Below are positions 45,754 through 58,660 of a stretch of DNA of 64,000 bases, piece by piece. The translations under genes and the position numbers were made by a program. Origin of the DNA: Bidens hawaiensis (taxonomy: Eukaryota > Streptophyta > Magnoliopsida > Asterales > Asteraceae); assembly GCA_021521415.1 (NCBI GenBank), contig JAIQDT010002857.1, positions 186,001-250,000 of the forward strand, in the 5' to 3' direction. The notes below the pieces were generated by a model. That model made no database searches. It saw only the letters and a program-made list of their open reading frames with translations, and had not been told where the DNA came from. How positions within the stretch are numbered: the first letter of the stretch is position 1; the number at the start of each line of letters is the position of its first letter.

Positions 45754-48700
45754 ATGGAATTCATTTTATGCAAATCAGTATTTGTTTTCTCACTCTCGGT
45801 CTGGTTGATCGTCTCTATTGCTTACTCAGGTTTGCTCTTTTGGCTCGTCATAGTTTTTCAAAATCGGGCTTGACTTGTTATTCTTTATTAATTATTTTTA
45901 CTTGTATGTATACTTATTTTTGTATATATTTATACTGTGAAGTTGAAGGATTACGCAGGAACTCAAAGGTACGAGGAGTGAATTTGGGAGGATGGTTGGT
46001 TATAGAAGGTTGGATTAAGCCCTCACTGTTTGATGAAATTCCTAACACAGATATGATTGTGAGTTCCACTTAAGATTTCATTTCATAATTTTTTTCGAAA
46101 AGACATTATAACTATTTATTCAGGATGGTACAGAGGTCCAATTTAGATCAGTGACATTGCACAAGTACATTTCTGCGGAAAAGGGTGATGGCATGAAGCT
46201 TACCGTCGACAGAGATTCTCCGTCTTCATGGGAAACCTTTCGGGTATATTTGCACTCATTAAATACACGAATAATAAATTTAGACAAACTTACAGAAAAC
46301 ATCATTTACGTTTATACAAAATTTATGTTAAGCTTTTGTAGCATATTACGTTCTTTACACTAATTGTCATTTTCAAAAAAAAAAGTGACAGACTTTTTAA
46401 TGACAGTTAGTGTAAAGGAGGTAATATGTTAGAAAAAGTTAGCATAAAGGATGTTAAGCATGATTTTTAAAGGTAAAACATAACGAACGTTTTTGAAAAT
46501 GTGTCAAAATTTTATGAAATAATCTCAACATATGTTAATATCGATTTAATTGTTTGTGCAGTTATGGAGAGTTTCTAGTACAGAGTTTCATCTCCGAACA
46601 TCTCAAGGAAATTTCATTACCTACGACACCAAAAACAACATCGTCTCCGCAACTGCAAGTACACCATCATTAACCGAAACATTCTACCTTGAAAGAAATG
46701 AAAGAGACAGAGTTCATATAAAACATGTAGCAAGTGGAAGCTATCTACAGGTTCATTCTCATCCTCATACAGTCATACATTTCTTTAGTTTAAATATTTA
46801 GCAATATTTTCTTTTATTTTTATTGTATTTGTGTTTAGGTTTCAACAACAAATGATATCACTGCAGACTATCATGGGGTTCCAGGGTGGGATGATAATGC
46901 AGCCACATTTGAGATGATAATTGTATCTAATGTAATCCATGGAGATTACCAGCTTGCTAACGGACTAGGCCACAATAAAGCCAAACAAGTTCTTACGGTA
47001 ACATATGTTGTAACAAGCGTATATTTTTACAACCTTTTCATCATTAAACATCATCAGTATATTATTAGTTTGTGATAACTTCAGAGGCATAGAAACAGCT
47101 TTGTCACTTCACAAGACTTCAAGTTTCTGAACAAGCATGGGATAAATATGGTTAGAATCCCGGTTGGATGGTGGATAGCCTTCGATCCCGATCCTCCCGC
47201 CCCTTTCATTGGTGGGAGTTTAGAAGCTTTGGATAACGCATTCTCGTGGGCTCAGTAGGTCTTATTTTCACTTTCTCCTTTTTACAAGAGTGTTAAATTT
47301 TGTTAGTTTGTGTTCTATTAAGGAACATATATATAAAGAGTTGGCAGACTCTTACATGGACCAGCTTTGCAGAAGAAGCCAATATAGCAGAAAATGCTCA
47401 AAACTTCAAACTTAAAAAGGGCATAACGTGGGGCCGTGGGCTACAAATAGAGTTACGAGGACTTTGTAATCGTTTTAGGCATTCAGAATTTAATCAGTTT
47501 CTTCTTATTTGAGAATCATTTCTCTGTTTTTTGTTTCTTGCTAACGCTCTACGTTAGGTTCTCATTGGGCTTGTGTTAGTGTAGGTTATATGATATTAAG
47601 TGCATCATTGACCTACACGCGGCTCCAGGGTCTCAAAATGGCATGGAACATAGTGCTAATAGAGACGGTTCCACATCATGGCCAATGTATATTTCACAGA
47701 CGTTGTATGCCATCGATATTTTAGCTTCCAGGTGCATGTGTTTATTTAATAAGTGAATGATCATGTACATAATTTTTTGTTCATTAATTTAGTTAAACAA
47801 ACAAACATGAACACATGTCTCGTTCATTCATTTACGCTCCTTTATGTTCATTTCTTTATGTTTTTTGAGTTTGTTCATTTATATGTTCATTTAAAGTTTT
47901 TTTTTTGACCCGTTACAATTTAGTCTAGTTTTATGAATTAACATATCACCCGCTACAATTTATCTAGTTTTATTTTTTATTTTCTTTACCCTCTGTTATG
48001 CTTGTTCATCTATGTTCATTTCATTCATTCATTTGTGTTCATGATGCTTCTGTTTATACTATTAACAAGCGAACATAAACGAACATGAAGACACTTATTT
48101 TCTTAACAAGTGAACACAAACAAGAAAACCGCGTTCGTTTAATTGCTTGTATTTAACTGTTTATCTGTTAAAGTTAAATGAATGAACAAGAACATGCCCC
48201 GTTCATGTTTGTTCTGTTCATTTACAAGCAGCGTACGTAGGCGAATCTTGTTAATGGTAAAAGTATTGAACATGATTACAAAAACTATACATATCAAGAT
48301 AATAATGCAAAAATAAAAAAGCATTTGCCTGCACAGGTATGCCAGACATCCAGCTATGCTAGGAATCGAGCTTCTAAACGAGCCATCGGCTGCAACTGTT
48401 CCACTCGTTGCCTTAATTTCATATTACAAACAAGGCTACCAAATCATCAGAAAATATTCTTCAACTGCTTATGTCATCATTTGTCAAAGAATCGGCAACG
48501 CAGATCCTCTTGAACTTTACGAAGCCGACATTGGCCCATCAAACCTAGTACTAGATTTGCATTACTATAATCTTTTTGACAACTACTTTGTTAACAAAAC
48601 GGCTGCCGAAAACATCCAGTTTATTTTCAAGAACAGACAACCGCAGCTGCAAGCGTTCAATGATTCAAACGGGCCTCTTTTTTTATTGGTAAGTTTGTTC

Positions 48701-49417
48701 TCTCGCTCGTTATTATTGCGAATCTTAACTTTTATTATTACATATGTGAATGGGTTGTAGGCGAGTGGGTAAATGAGTGGAATGCAACCAACAGTACACA
48801 GTCAGATTATCAAGAATTTGGTGAAGCACAGTTACAAGTATATGATGATGCTTCATTTGGATGAGCTTATTGGACACTTAAAAATCCTGAGCTTCATTGG
48901 GATTTTGAGTGGAATATCCACAACAACTACTTAAAACTAAGTAAGATGTTCGTTTGTAAATTGTTAGTATTTATCAGAAATTGGACGGGTTGGGTTGGGT
49001 AACAGGTCATATCAGGTAATTTTTGTTCGAGTCAGAACCGGTCAGATTGGCTTGAATTCCTTTTGTCCAAATTTATATCAGTATTATTTTGTCATATATG
49101 ATTACAGATATATTATAATTAATCATTTTTTGGATAACATGATTTAAGAGATTCTATGCATTAATAATAATACTTCTTCTTTTCCTATTTATTATTTATG
49201 CATAAGTAAATGAGTCGAAATTGTCACTGGCACTGAATGTGTTATCATGTTAAGCACATGCAACATGGATACAAAGTTTATAATTTTGGTACCTCATGCA
49301 ACATGTTTGAAGATTTTAATGTTGTTTGATGTAGGTTACTCTCAGAAGACATCGTTATCTATGGGCTTATTGTGGCTGGGATTCGCTTGCAGCTTCTACC
49401 TTTATAGCATGTTATAG
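45754..49417 (+). pseudogene. GH5 glucan 1,3-beta-glucosidase-like gene with two lesions
   Basis: Ten exons can be traced: 45754-45829, 45943-46058, 46124-46243, 46562-46750, 46839-46997, 47085-47254, 47585-47731, 48337-48688, 48761-48940 and 49335-49417. The product would be about 530 residues. It has a signal peptide (MEFILCKSVFVFSLSVWLIV), an opening KVRGVNLGGWLVIEGW and a fascin-like domain (exons 3-5). The GH5 barrel follows, with GINMVRIPVGWW, IDLHAAPGSQNG, the acid/base Glu in LLNEPSA and the nucleophile Glu in GEWVNEW. A hydrophobic C-terminal tail suggests membrane or GPI anchoring. Two defects are seen. The T-run at the end of exon 8 is one base short, so GEWVNEW is out of frame. 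In exon 9, TGA replaces the Trp codon of FGWAYWTL. The gene is probably a recent pseudogene; otherwise these are sequence errors. The family acts on cell-wall or callose-type glucans. Confidence 0.8.
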
Positions 49418-50128
49418 CCTTGGGCCACATGAGTAATTTTTTCTGTTGTATGGCTACGTTCCATCATGATCGAGTAATTTTTTAGCATGTTAAATATTTA
49501 CAGAAAAGTAAAACTTTAAACAATCGAAAGTATAAAGTTACAATAAGGTGTTGAGACCCAACGGATTTTTAAGATAAAGTTACAATAAGGTATTGAGTAT
49601 ACATTCAATTCTAATATTTACAAATAGAATTGGTGTTTATGTACGAGTTAATTTTGCCTGATATGAAAAAATTAATGTTAACTTAAGTTTAGAGAGTTAG
49701 AGGTCAGTTTTTACCATCTATGTTAATTCAGCTTTAAGTCTGATCACCAACTGTTGATCAATGTGTTTGCATAAGCAATACTGCACTAGTTTGTGTTTGC
49801 TTCTTTAGTGTTTATAAGGTAAATTTTGGGTGATAAATACAAAATAACTAAGTCAATTACCAAAAAAAAAACCCCGAAAAGAATATGCATACATAACATA
49901 TTTAGAACTAGGGATAATTACCCTGAAAACGAGTTCTGATAACTCGAAAGAATCCCATTTGACAATTTTTTTTAATTAATCAACGAAAAAATATTTAATT
50001 TTCTTTTCACACGACTCGACTTTTTGCATAGGTATAATGAACATTTACCTAACTACGCAAGTATTTGTAAATTTTACTATGCATGTTGTAATGCAAACGG
50101 TTGTTACGTCTATTTTAAAAGTCGAACG

Positions 50129-50640
50129 AAAGTTGCCATTGGGGACACTGTTAGCTACAGCTTGCCCGAGGAGGTTGGGCAACTTATTGCTGCTATAAGA
50201 GCCAATACCTAGGATTGGGGATGTTATCTTTTCTGGCTTTCAGCCCACAAGGCGACAATCATAACGATCTTGGACTTGCTACTTTGAATACTTTACATGA
50301 AATATATTGCATGCCTGCATTTGTGTTATCTATTTTCTAGCCATTTAGTTTCTATCAATTCCAGGGGGCTTCTTATGGTGCAAGACAATTAGAAGTAACA
50401 ATGAACGAAATAGGAGAGAGAGCCTGTAATGCTTCTTTAGAAGAAGTGGGTCGATCGGTCTAGCCAAGTAATGTTCTTGTTCTTCATCGATAATTTTACA
50501 AGATCAACGCATTTATGCGACATTTAAAACTATTAGATATAATATACTAGTTAATTTTTATTTAACAATCTTTACTCTAACTAGAAGATATGATTTAATT
50601 AGGTTTCTATACAATTATCCTAGCTCATTGTACTTCATGC
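50129..50640 (+). pseudogene. IPMS-like fragment (exons 2-3), copy C
   Basis: Homologous to IPMS copy A from within exon 2 (VAIGDTVSYSLPEEVGQLIAAIRANT) through intron 2, exon 3 ([22 protein letters not shown]) and into intron 3, whose 'ctagaagatatgatttaatta' is also shared. A stop and indels occur after RANT, and the conserved HCHND region is garbled (CGACAATCATAACGATC). Exon 1 and exons 4-9 are absent. It lies about 4.4 kb before copy B and shows that the family expanded by segmental copying. Confidence 0.85.
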
Positions 50641-50654
50641 AAAGATGAGAAGAT

Positions 50655-50985
50655 GCTTATTGGGCCATGTCTATTGAAATTTGAAACCCACAAATGAAGT
50701 AAAGCTCATGAAAGTTGGCCCACGTATCTCGAGTCCATAACAAATTGGGAATAGTATTTTATCATTATGAACCAAAATCGAATCATTAAAATTTATAATC
50801 GAACCGAGTAGGATGTTCATCATATTTTTTTAACATAAACGGACACAAATAGATTGTTGATGACAGATACTAGAAGTTAACAATTTATAAGACAATTTAT
50901 TGAGACCGGTTTTCACACAAAAAGGAATGTTGTAAAGATAAATACGAAATCCTGTCTGAACTTCCATCAGGGGGCTTTTGTGCGC
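50655..50985. repeat. Dispersed repeat, copy 2
   Basis: The first part matches 4985-5229 without the Helitron. The later part (about 50825-50945) matches the region near 10310-10410. Together these suggest one larger unclassified element. Confidence 0.45.
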
Positions 50986-50988
50986 TTC

Positions 50989-53971
50989 TGTTGGCTCAAT
51001 TGTTGTTTGGCCCAAGTGAAAAGCCCAACCCAAGAATTATTAGGGTTTTATTATATATGGTAATGTCTTGACTAGCAAGTTGTGTTAGTCTATATAAAAC
51101 GAGTTATGGTTAGACATTAGAATATGAAGTTGATGCAACCAAGTTAGGGTTAATCAAGAGTCAAACCGAGTTAGGGTTTGAGAGTTGTAATTAGTTTTTT
51201 GAGTTAGATTTTCTGATTAATATAAACGAGAGTTAGTCGTTTGATTATCGATCTGGGACTTGAATTGGTATCAGAGCCAAGTTCAAGAAATCGATAATCG
51301 ACTAAACCGACGCTGACGAAGAAGATCCTACCGCTGTTGTGTGAGTCAGGCACAACCTTGACGGGAAGAAGACCGCCACTACCTACACCGGGAAGAAACA
51401 GTGACGACGACCAAGTTCATAGGGTCGCCGTCCTCGCTTGCGTCACTGGGTTCTCATCACCAGTTCTAATTCAAGATTGAACAAGAAGATCTCATTCAGG
51501 TCCTCATCTAATCAAGCATAAAGTGTTGTTTGGTTTGCTTTTGTTCAAAGGAATAAGCGCAACCAAGTTTGGGTTGCTAAGGTTTTATTCTGGTTTACGT
51601 ATTATGTGATTTTCTTTAATAAAGAATTGGTAAACGAGTACAAAAGTCAAGGATTAAAAAAAAAAGGGGTTGTTGGGACTTGAACAGGTTATATGAAAAT
51701 AATTTAGAGAAAAGAAATAAAAATAAAGTGTGTTGCAATTAAAGTTGTACTTGGACACAATTATTTTTCCAATAGTTATTTGTGAACCAGTTTTGTGAGC
51801 AAGTTGGTTCGGTTCCGAAAAGTTGTTCGGAATCTTGTATTTGTTCCAAAAAAGTGGAGCAAGGGGGTTCGACGTCAATGGCAGGTGACGAAGAAAGACC
51901 GATAATCCAACCCAAAGCAAGTGGGGGGATATCACTGCAAGTTCTAAAGTTAAATGGAACAAACTACATCACATAGGCGATTTTGGTGGAAGCGATTTTG
52001 GACGATCAAGACCTATGGGAAGTTGTTCAACCAGAAGAGGGTGCGATTATTGATGCGAAGAAGAATAAAACGGCAAGATCGTTTTTGTTTCAAGTAGTGG
52101 ATGGTGATATTCTTCTTCAGATCTCTCAATACAAGAATGCCAGAGAAATATGGACGGTTTTGAAGGCACGGTATGTCGGGGCCGAGCGAGTTCAAAAGGC
52201 TTGACTGCTAACTTTGAAAAGTGAATTTGAAAAACTCAAGATGGCGGAAAACGAGACTGTTGACGAGTTTGTAGGAAAAATAACAAGTATGGTTTCAAAG
52301 GCAACGAGTCTAGATCATGTGTTCGAGCAAGATGTCTTGGTGAAGAAGTTACTGGATACGGTTCCAAGGACAAATACTTCCAGCTCGTAGCCTCAATCGA
52401 GTAAAGCGTTGATCTTGATAGTTTGATGTTTGAAAATGCTATTGGAAGACTTAAGGCATTTGAGGAACGTCTACGAGGGAGAGAACGCACTTCAAATTCA
52501 CAAGGTCAGTTACTTTTCAATCGATCGGAAAGTAGTTACAAAGGCAAGTCGTATGACAGTCCGGTAGTAGAGGTAAGGGTTGGCCGAGTTCACAGGGGCG
52601 TGGAAGAGGCTGTGAAACCGGAGGTCAAGATCGAGATGATGAGGATTAAGATGGTTGTGACAACCGAGATGGTCAACATCGTGGGTCAAGGTATACGGGT
52701 CAAAGAAGAACGAATGATTGTCAAAGGGGAAGAAAGGATAGATCACAGGTTCAGTGTTACCGTTGTGATGAGTTTGGTCACTTTGCGTCTATGTGTCCGA
52801 AACGTATGAAGAAAAAGGAAGAATCTAACTTGAACAAAGTTGATGATTTTGATCTATCTTTATTTATGATAAAAGGTGATCAAAAGACGGTTTTACTGAA
52901 TGAAGATGGTGCGATTCCAAAGCGTTTCGAAACCGAGCCGATGGAGAAAGATGTTTGGTATCTCGACAACGGAGCATCGAATCACATGATGGGTAATAAA
53001 GCGTAATTTTATGAATTGAATGACCAAGAAACGGGAACGGTGAAGTTCAGAGATGAATCTTGTATTGATATTCGGGGAAAATGGTCGGTCTTAATTGAAG
53101 GGAAAACGGGGGAGCAGCGCCTGTTGACCGATGTCTACTACATCCCGAGCCTACAGTGCAATATCATAAGTCTTGGTCAAGCAACGGAAGGTGGATGCGA
53201 GATTCACATGAAACATGATTTGCTAACCATTAAAGATGATATAGGTAAGCTTCTGATGAAGGTGACAAGGACCAAGAACCGATTGTACAAGATTAGCCTC
53301 AAGATAACAAGTCCCGGTAAACGAGCTATCATTGGAATGAAGAATTTTGTAGGTCGGGATCTTCAAAGTATTGGACTAAAAGAAGACAAGCCGGTTATGA
53401 GTCAGACTCCAAAAGATCCAAGTTCCAAAATTCAAAGTCCAAAGAAGAGTGTTCAAGAAACTAAACACGTGGTCAAGAAAGTGATTCAAGCCCAAAAGAA
53501 GGCGTTGAATGATCAAACGAAGCAAGTGTTACTTCAAGCTAATTAAGTGGAGCACAAAGATCATTGCATGAGATCAAGACAAGCCTCGGGAGAATCAAGA
53601 AAAGGATGACAAGCGTGAAGCTAAAGATCCGCCAATTTCAAGTAGGAAACTAGGGGTGAGTCGGATACAACAATTGGGGGGGTGATTGTTGGCTCAATTG
53701 TTGTTTGGCCCAAGTGTAAAGCCCAGCCCAAGAATTATTAGGGTTTTATTATATTTGGTAATGTCTTGACTAGCAAGTTAGGTTAGTCTATATAAAACGA
53801 ATTATGGTTAGACATTAGAATATGAAGTTGATGCAACCAGGTTAGGGTTCATCAAGAGTCAAACCAAGTTAGGGTTTGAGAGTTGTAATAAGTTGTTTGA
53901 GTTAGATTTTCTGATTAATATAAACGAGAGTTAGTCGTTTTATTCGTGTTGATTATCGATCTGGGACTTGA
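50989..53971 (+). mobile_element. Ty1/copia-type LTR retrotransposon, internally deleted
   Basis: 5' LTR 50989-51263 and 3' LTR 53687-53971 both begin TGTTGGCTCAATTGTTG and end near CTGGGACTTGA. The 3' copy has an insertion of about 8 bp. A primer-binding site TGGTATCAGAGCC (51266-51278, initiator Met-tRNA) follows the 5' LTR. A polypurine tract GGGGGGGTGAT precedes the 3' LTR. Only gag and the start of protease remain; integrase, reverse transcriptase and RNase H are missing. No 5 bp target duplication was found. The element separates IPMS copy C from copy B. Confidence 0.85.
51878..53546 (+). pseudogene. Copia gag and partial protease, degraded
   Basis: From ATG 51878 (MAGDEERP...LNGTNYIT) the gag reads through stops at about 51974 and 52202 and a frameshift near 52370-52430. 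It contains the UBN2-type gag core (DLWEVV, TARSFLFQVVDGDILLQI, ENETVDEFVGKI). An RGRG-type linker leads to one zinc knuckle, CYRCDEFGHFASMCP (about 52757-52801). A protease start (VWYLDNGASNHM, about 52952) has Asn in place of the usual Ser of the D-S-G triad. After a stop at 53004-53006 the GAG-pre-integrase-like stretch (DVYYIPSLQCNIISLGQ) follows. It then ends in Lys/Gln-rich sequence unlike integrase. It cannot support transposition by itself. Confidence 0.8.
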
Positions 53972-55004
53972 TGTATTTGTATGTTGTATTTCTAAACTTT
54001 GTTTTTGTGTTATCTTTTTTGAGTTGTGTTATTTGCGATTTCGATACTAAATGTCTATCAGCACTACCGGTTAGATACTTACGGTACCGGTACCAAAAGT
54101 ATAAATACCGAACTCAGTTTCAAATGTCTATTGGTACGGTACTGGTCGGATATGGTACCGGTATCAATATATACCAAATACTACCTTGCTATTCACCCTT
54201 TTTGCTTTGTTATATGTATAACTAGCTTTTATCTCCCGTATTACAAGGTTAATTTACATTATTCGTTTCTAATATTTATATATTATTTTGGATTTTAATT
54301 TTATTTATTGATTTGATGATAAAAAGGTTTCGCAAATATATGAGATGTTATAACCCGGTTTAAAAGCTTTCTGGTTTGATGAGACCCATGACCCGCTTAT
54401 TTTTTTTTACTATAAAATTGTTTGTTAATTATAAATAATATCTTTTTAAAAAAATCAAATATTAACTTTTAGTATATCGAATTTTATAGGATTTTCATAT
54501 CAAATATTTAGTGATATTGACTTTTAATTTAATGAGATGTTATAACCTTTTTAAGGGCTATCTGGGTTTGCTAAGACTCATACCCGTAAATTCGGGTCAA
54601 ATAAATAAGAAACCTCCATTTATAAATAAAACAATATTTTTTTTAAGAAAGAAGACTTTCATATGACATACCGCACATGGATTATCCTTGCATGCGTGCT
54701 AGATACCAATCTAACCAAACTGTCATATAATATATATTTTGTTTTTAGGATAACCTTTAGATGTGATCTCATATTCTCATTCATAATGTCTGGCCTTTAA
54801 AATTAAATATTGGATCGATCGGTCAGGTTGATCATGAGAAAGCTATACAACAAACATGCGAGTCTGCCAATGTTTTCTGTGCATCTTTAGTTAGGTTGTG
54901 CTGTACAAAGAAACAATACATATATAGTAAATTAATATTAGATTTAAGTATTTAAATCAAATATTAGGTTTGGGTTATAGTAGTGAGCTTAAGTTATTTT
55001 GCCG
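53972..55004. other. Upstream region of IPMS copy B
   Basis: AT-rich. Two blocks beginning GAGATGTTATAACC (about 54340 and 54534) share 'gg(c)tatctgg(g)tt' and 'gacccatgacccg'-like phrases and form a diverged direct repeat. No gene is recognised. Confidence 0.4.
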
Positions 55005-57690
55005 ATGCTAATGTCCTCAATTCGCTCACCACCAAGCCCCCAGCACCCGACCAGTAGGGTTTCGAAGTCGTCCCACCATCCAACCTACATCCCTAACCAC
55101 ATATCGGACCCTAAGTACGTTCGCATTCTTGACACCACTCTTCGTGATGGGGAGCAATCGCCGGGTGTCACATTGACACCAGAAGAAAAACTTGATATCG
55201 CTCGCCAACTTGCCAAATTGGGTGTAGATATCATTGAAGCAGGGTTCCCAGCAGCATCCAGATCCGAGGGTGAAGTTGATAGCGCAGGAGGTTGGAAATG
55301 TGACCACCACCGAAGAAGAAGAAGAAGGTGGTCATGTGCCTGTGATTTGTTGTCTAGCAAGGTGTACCAAGAAGGACATTGACATGGCATGGCAGGCTGT
55401 AAAATATGCAAAATATCCAAGGATATTGATGTTTATAGCTACAAGTGAGATTCATATGAAGTATAAGCTCAACATGACCAAAGTTGAAGTGCTTGAAAAG
55501 GCTAAATGTATGGTGCAATATGCCAAGAGTACTTTAGGGTGTAATGACATTCAATTTTGTGTAGAAGATGCTACAAGGTACATACATTATTATGGTTCCG
55601 AGTAGATCGATCCGGCCCTATATATATCGGGTCAAGAAAATACCAGAAATTTCAATACATTGTTTACTCATTTGCATTATCCTAAAAGTTAAAAGTTCTA
55701 TTTAGATCCGAAAAAGAATTTTTATATGAGATCCTAGGCGAGGTTATTAAAGTAGGTGCAACAACTGTCGGTCTTGGTGATACCGTAGGCTACAACTTGC
55801 CTAGTGAGTATGGTCAACTCATTGCTGACATAAGAGCCAATACCCCTGGGGTTGAGGATGTTATTGTTTCTGCACATTGTCATAATGATCTAGGACTTGC
55901 TACTGCCAATACTTTAATGGTACGTAATTGCATATCTTATGCAGCTCATGTTGTGTTTTACCTTTGTGTATGTTTTACTTGATTAATTACTAGCTACGTG
56001 CTTGATTTCCAAGGGGGCTTCTTGTGGTGCAAGACAATTAGAAGTAACGATTAATGGAATCGGAGAAAGAGCTGGTAATGCTTCTTTGGAAGAGGTGGGT
56101 GCATCGATAAGTAATATTATTGTTCTTGATCGTTAATTTAACAAAAGCCATGCATGTCTCTATAATAAATAGTTGATTAATAGCACAAATGATATTAATG
56201 TACAAAAATTATTCTAATTGTACATTTGTTGAACGATTACAGGTGGTAATGGCTATAAAATGTAAAGGAGAGTTATTGGATCATCTTTACACAGGAATTA
56301 ATACAAGACACATGATGATGACTAGCAAGATGGGTATGTGTGTGTTTATATATCGGAAAATTGGACCTAATGGTGTGTTTGGGATTCCTTATTTAAGGTA
56401 AAAAAGCCTTTTTGTGATAAATTGAAAAGGTCTTATGCTTTCTAATAAGGAGTTTCCAAAAAAGTGTTTGGATTAATATAAGACAATAAGTTGTTTTTTA
56501 AAAAGTGTTTGGTTTAACTTATTGATATAAAGGACTAAAAAGGATATTTTTCTATAAGTGAATAAGTTGGGTGGAATGGAACTTGGAAGGGTGTAATGGA
56601 TATTCTAATCTTATAAGGAGATAAGTTATCAAACTCCAACTTATTGAAAACTCTTATTTTGACTTTGTTGATAAGGAGATTTGGAAAAAGTCTTATGTGT
56701 TCTCAAACACTTTTTTAATACAAAAATGACTTATTCAACCATCATAAGTCATAAGGAGAGGAAAATAAGGAATCCCAAACACACCCTAAATAGTCCAAAC
56801 TATTAACAACCAATCAATATTAATCTCTACTAACCATCTAACCGGTTAAATCACAACTTTCAATTTGTTACCAGTATATAACAATCTCATACTAACAGAT
56901 TGTTAACTCCATTTATTTCTGATGACGTGGCGTATGATGTGGCAACGTTTACTTAGGTGGAAGAACACACTGGGATGCAAGTTCAGCCACACAAGGCTAT
57001 TGTTGGTGCTAACGCTTTTGCTCATCAAAGCGGAATTCATCAGGTGTTTGGTCATTAACACTTAAACGAGCTTCAATTATATATACTTACCAATGCATGC
57101 ATGCATGCTTAATGCTTTCTGATATATATTTATAGGATGGTATCCTAAAGAACAAAAGCACATATGAATTCATGTCTCCAGAAGATATTGGACTTCATCG
57201 ATCTAACGAGTTTGGACTTACATTTGGAAAGCTTAGGCTATTTGTTCTATTGATCAATTTAAATTGTTTTTATCCAAAGATAATGCATTTGTTTGTCACC
57301 TAGCTAGCTAGCCCTTGCCCTTCAATAGAAAAATTATTTTTATCTATTCAATATCGTTATACATGCAGCGGAAGTCATGCTTTGAAAGTGAAACTTTTTG
57401 AGGTAACCAACTCATTGATCCACAAGTGATAAGGCAACCAACATTTTAATGTTTCTTCTTTTTCGTTGTACACACATGCAGCTTGGTTATGACTATGACG
57501 GGGAGGAACTTAACGATCTCTTTTCACGCTTTAAATCATTAGCTGAAACAAAGAAGGTATCTATAGTTGTGTTTTTGGTATCAAGTGTTTAACCTTATCC
57601 ATGCAAGAACTTTTGGGCATCCTTAATAATCTATGTATGCCCTTGCAGGTTATCACTAATGATGATCTAATAACGTTGGCTTCAAACTAA
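55005..57690 (+). pseudogene. Truncated IPMS-like gene, copy B (frameshifted)
   Basis: Nine exons mirror copy A: 55005-55577, 55706-55919, 56014-56094, 56243-56332, 56957-57043, 57136-57236, 57369-57402, 57482-57556 and 57649-57690. It encodes [39 protein letters not shown] and [20 protein letters not shown], and also stops at ITLASN. Relative to copy A, 8 bp are missing in exon 1 (near 55268), which shifts the frame before HVPVICC. One extra G sits at the exon 4 donor (ATG|GGTATG). Intron 6 has a GC donor (TTAG|GCTATT), which can be functional. Intron 4 holds a MITE. The rest of the frame is well kept, so inactivation looks recent. A GAA run (about 55311-55326) adds a poly-Glu stretch. Residues near the active site ([23 protein letters not shown]) match copy A's style. 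Confidence 0.88.
56371..56786. mobile_element. Tourist/Harbinger-like MITE in intron 4 of copy B
   Basis: Near-perfect inverted ends (GGTGTGTTTGGGATTCCTTATTT and its complement at 56763-56785) flank 416 bp. TAA lies on both sides (56368-56370 and 56787-56789). Non-coding, with internal 'cttatg/cataag' fold-back motifs. It is absent from the same intron of copy A, so it inserted after the duplication. Confidence 0.75.
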
Positions 57691-58660
57691 GATATCACGC
57701 ATGTGTATTCTCCTTCGCTGCTTGTATGTCTATGTTCATACTAATAATGTTTGGCATCTTTAATCCATGGAGTTAATAAAAATACACATAAATACGTAAT
57801 GACGTTTGAGGGTAAGGAAGGATTGTATGGGATGTTTGGTGGCAAACGGTTTAGAACTTAAATTAAATTGTTTCAATGAGTCTTTTCGGTATAATTTACT
57901 GAATGGAAACCTAGATAACATTTCGAGGCATTGAATAAACTCACATGCTAGATTTCTGGCCATGGACTCAAGAATCGTATTCTGTTTTTTGGTGGTCACC
58001 CCCTTTTTGCGACAATAAAGCATTAGGTCCATAGTATATACTCTTTTAAAGATGCTCATCAAGTTGGGAACTAATTAAGTTGATAATGAAAAGAATCTTG
58101 CCGTTCAAATGGCCACTCAATTAACATAGCATATAAATAGGCAGCTTTATTCATGGCAAAAGACAACATAGCTTGAAGGGTGGTTCTTAGATGAAGAGAA
58201 GTCTTCTTGTTTGGTAGCCAAGGGCGACATGCTACACTTGCCAGTCAGCCCATGACCGGCTTACTTGACGTACATGATCTTCTTGCTCATGGTTAGGTCT
58301 TTTCTTCTAAGATTTTCAGTTCTAGATTACTAGCCAGAAGATACTTGAAACATGTGTTTGTAGGTTCAAAGATTTTATTTAGTGTGTACATAATTAGCTA
58401 TGAGACTAGGGTATAGTACCACCAATTTCCCACTTAATATTTGTTCTTCTCATTTCTTTTTCTTTATGTACGTTCTTTTCCACGGAAACCGTCTAGGGAT
58501 CCATTGATGTAGTCTCCGAGGGCAAATTATGGATTTCGTTCCTTAACTTTAAAAGTTGTAGATTTACTCCCCAAGTTACCAAGTACCTTTTTTCTGTTTA
58601 ATTTAGTACTCTTTTTGTTCTATATATTATTTGTATTTATTTGGTATTGTTAAACATGAA
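57691..58660. other. Between IPMS copy B and fragment D
   Basis: No convincing gene. A TATA-like CATATAAATAGG is present near 58130. The frame it precedes is short and broken. Confidence 0.4.
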
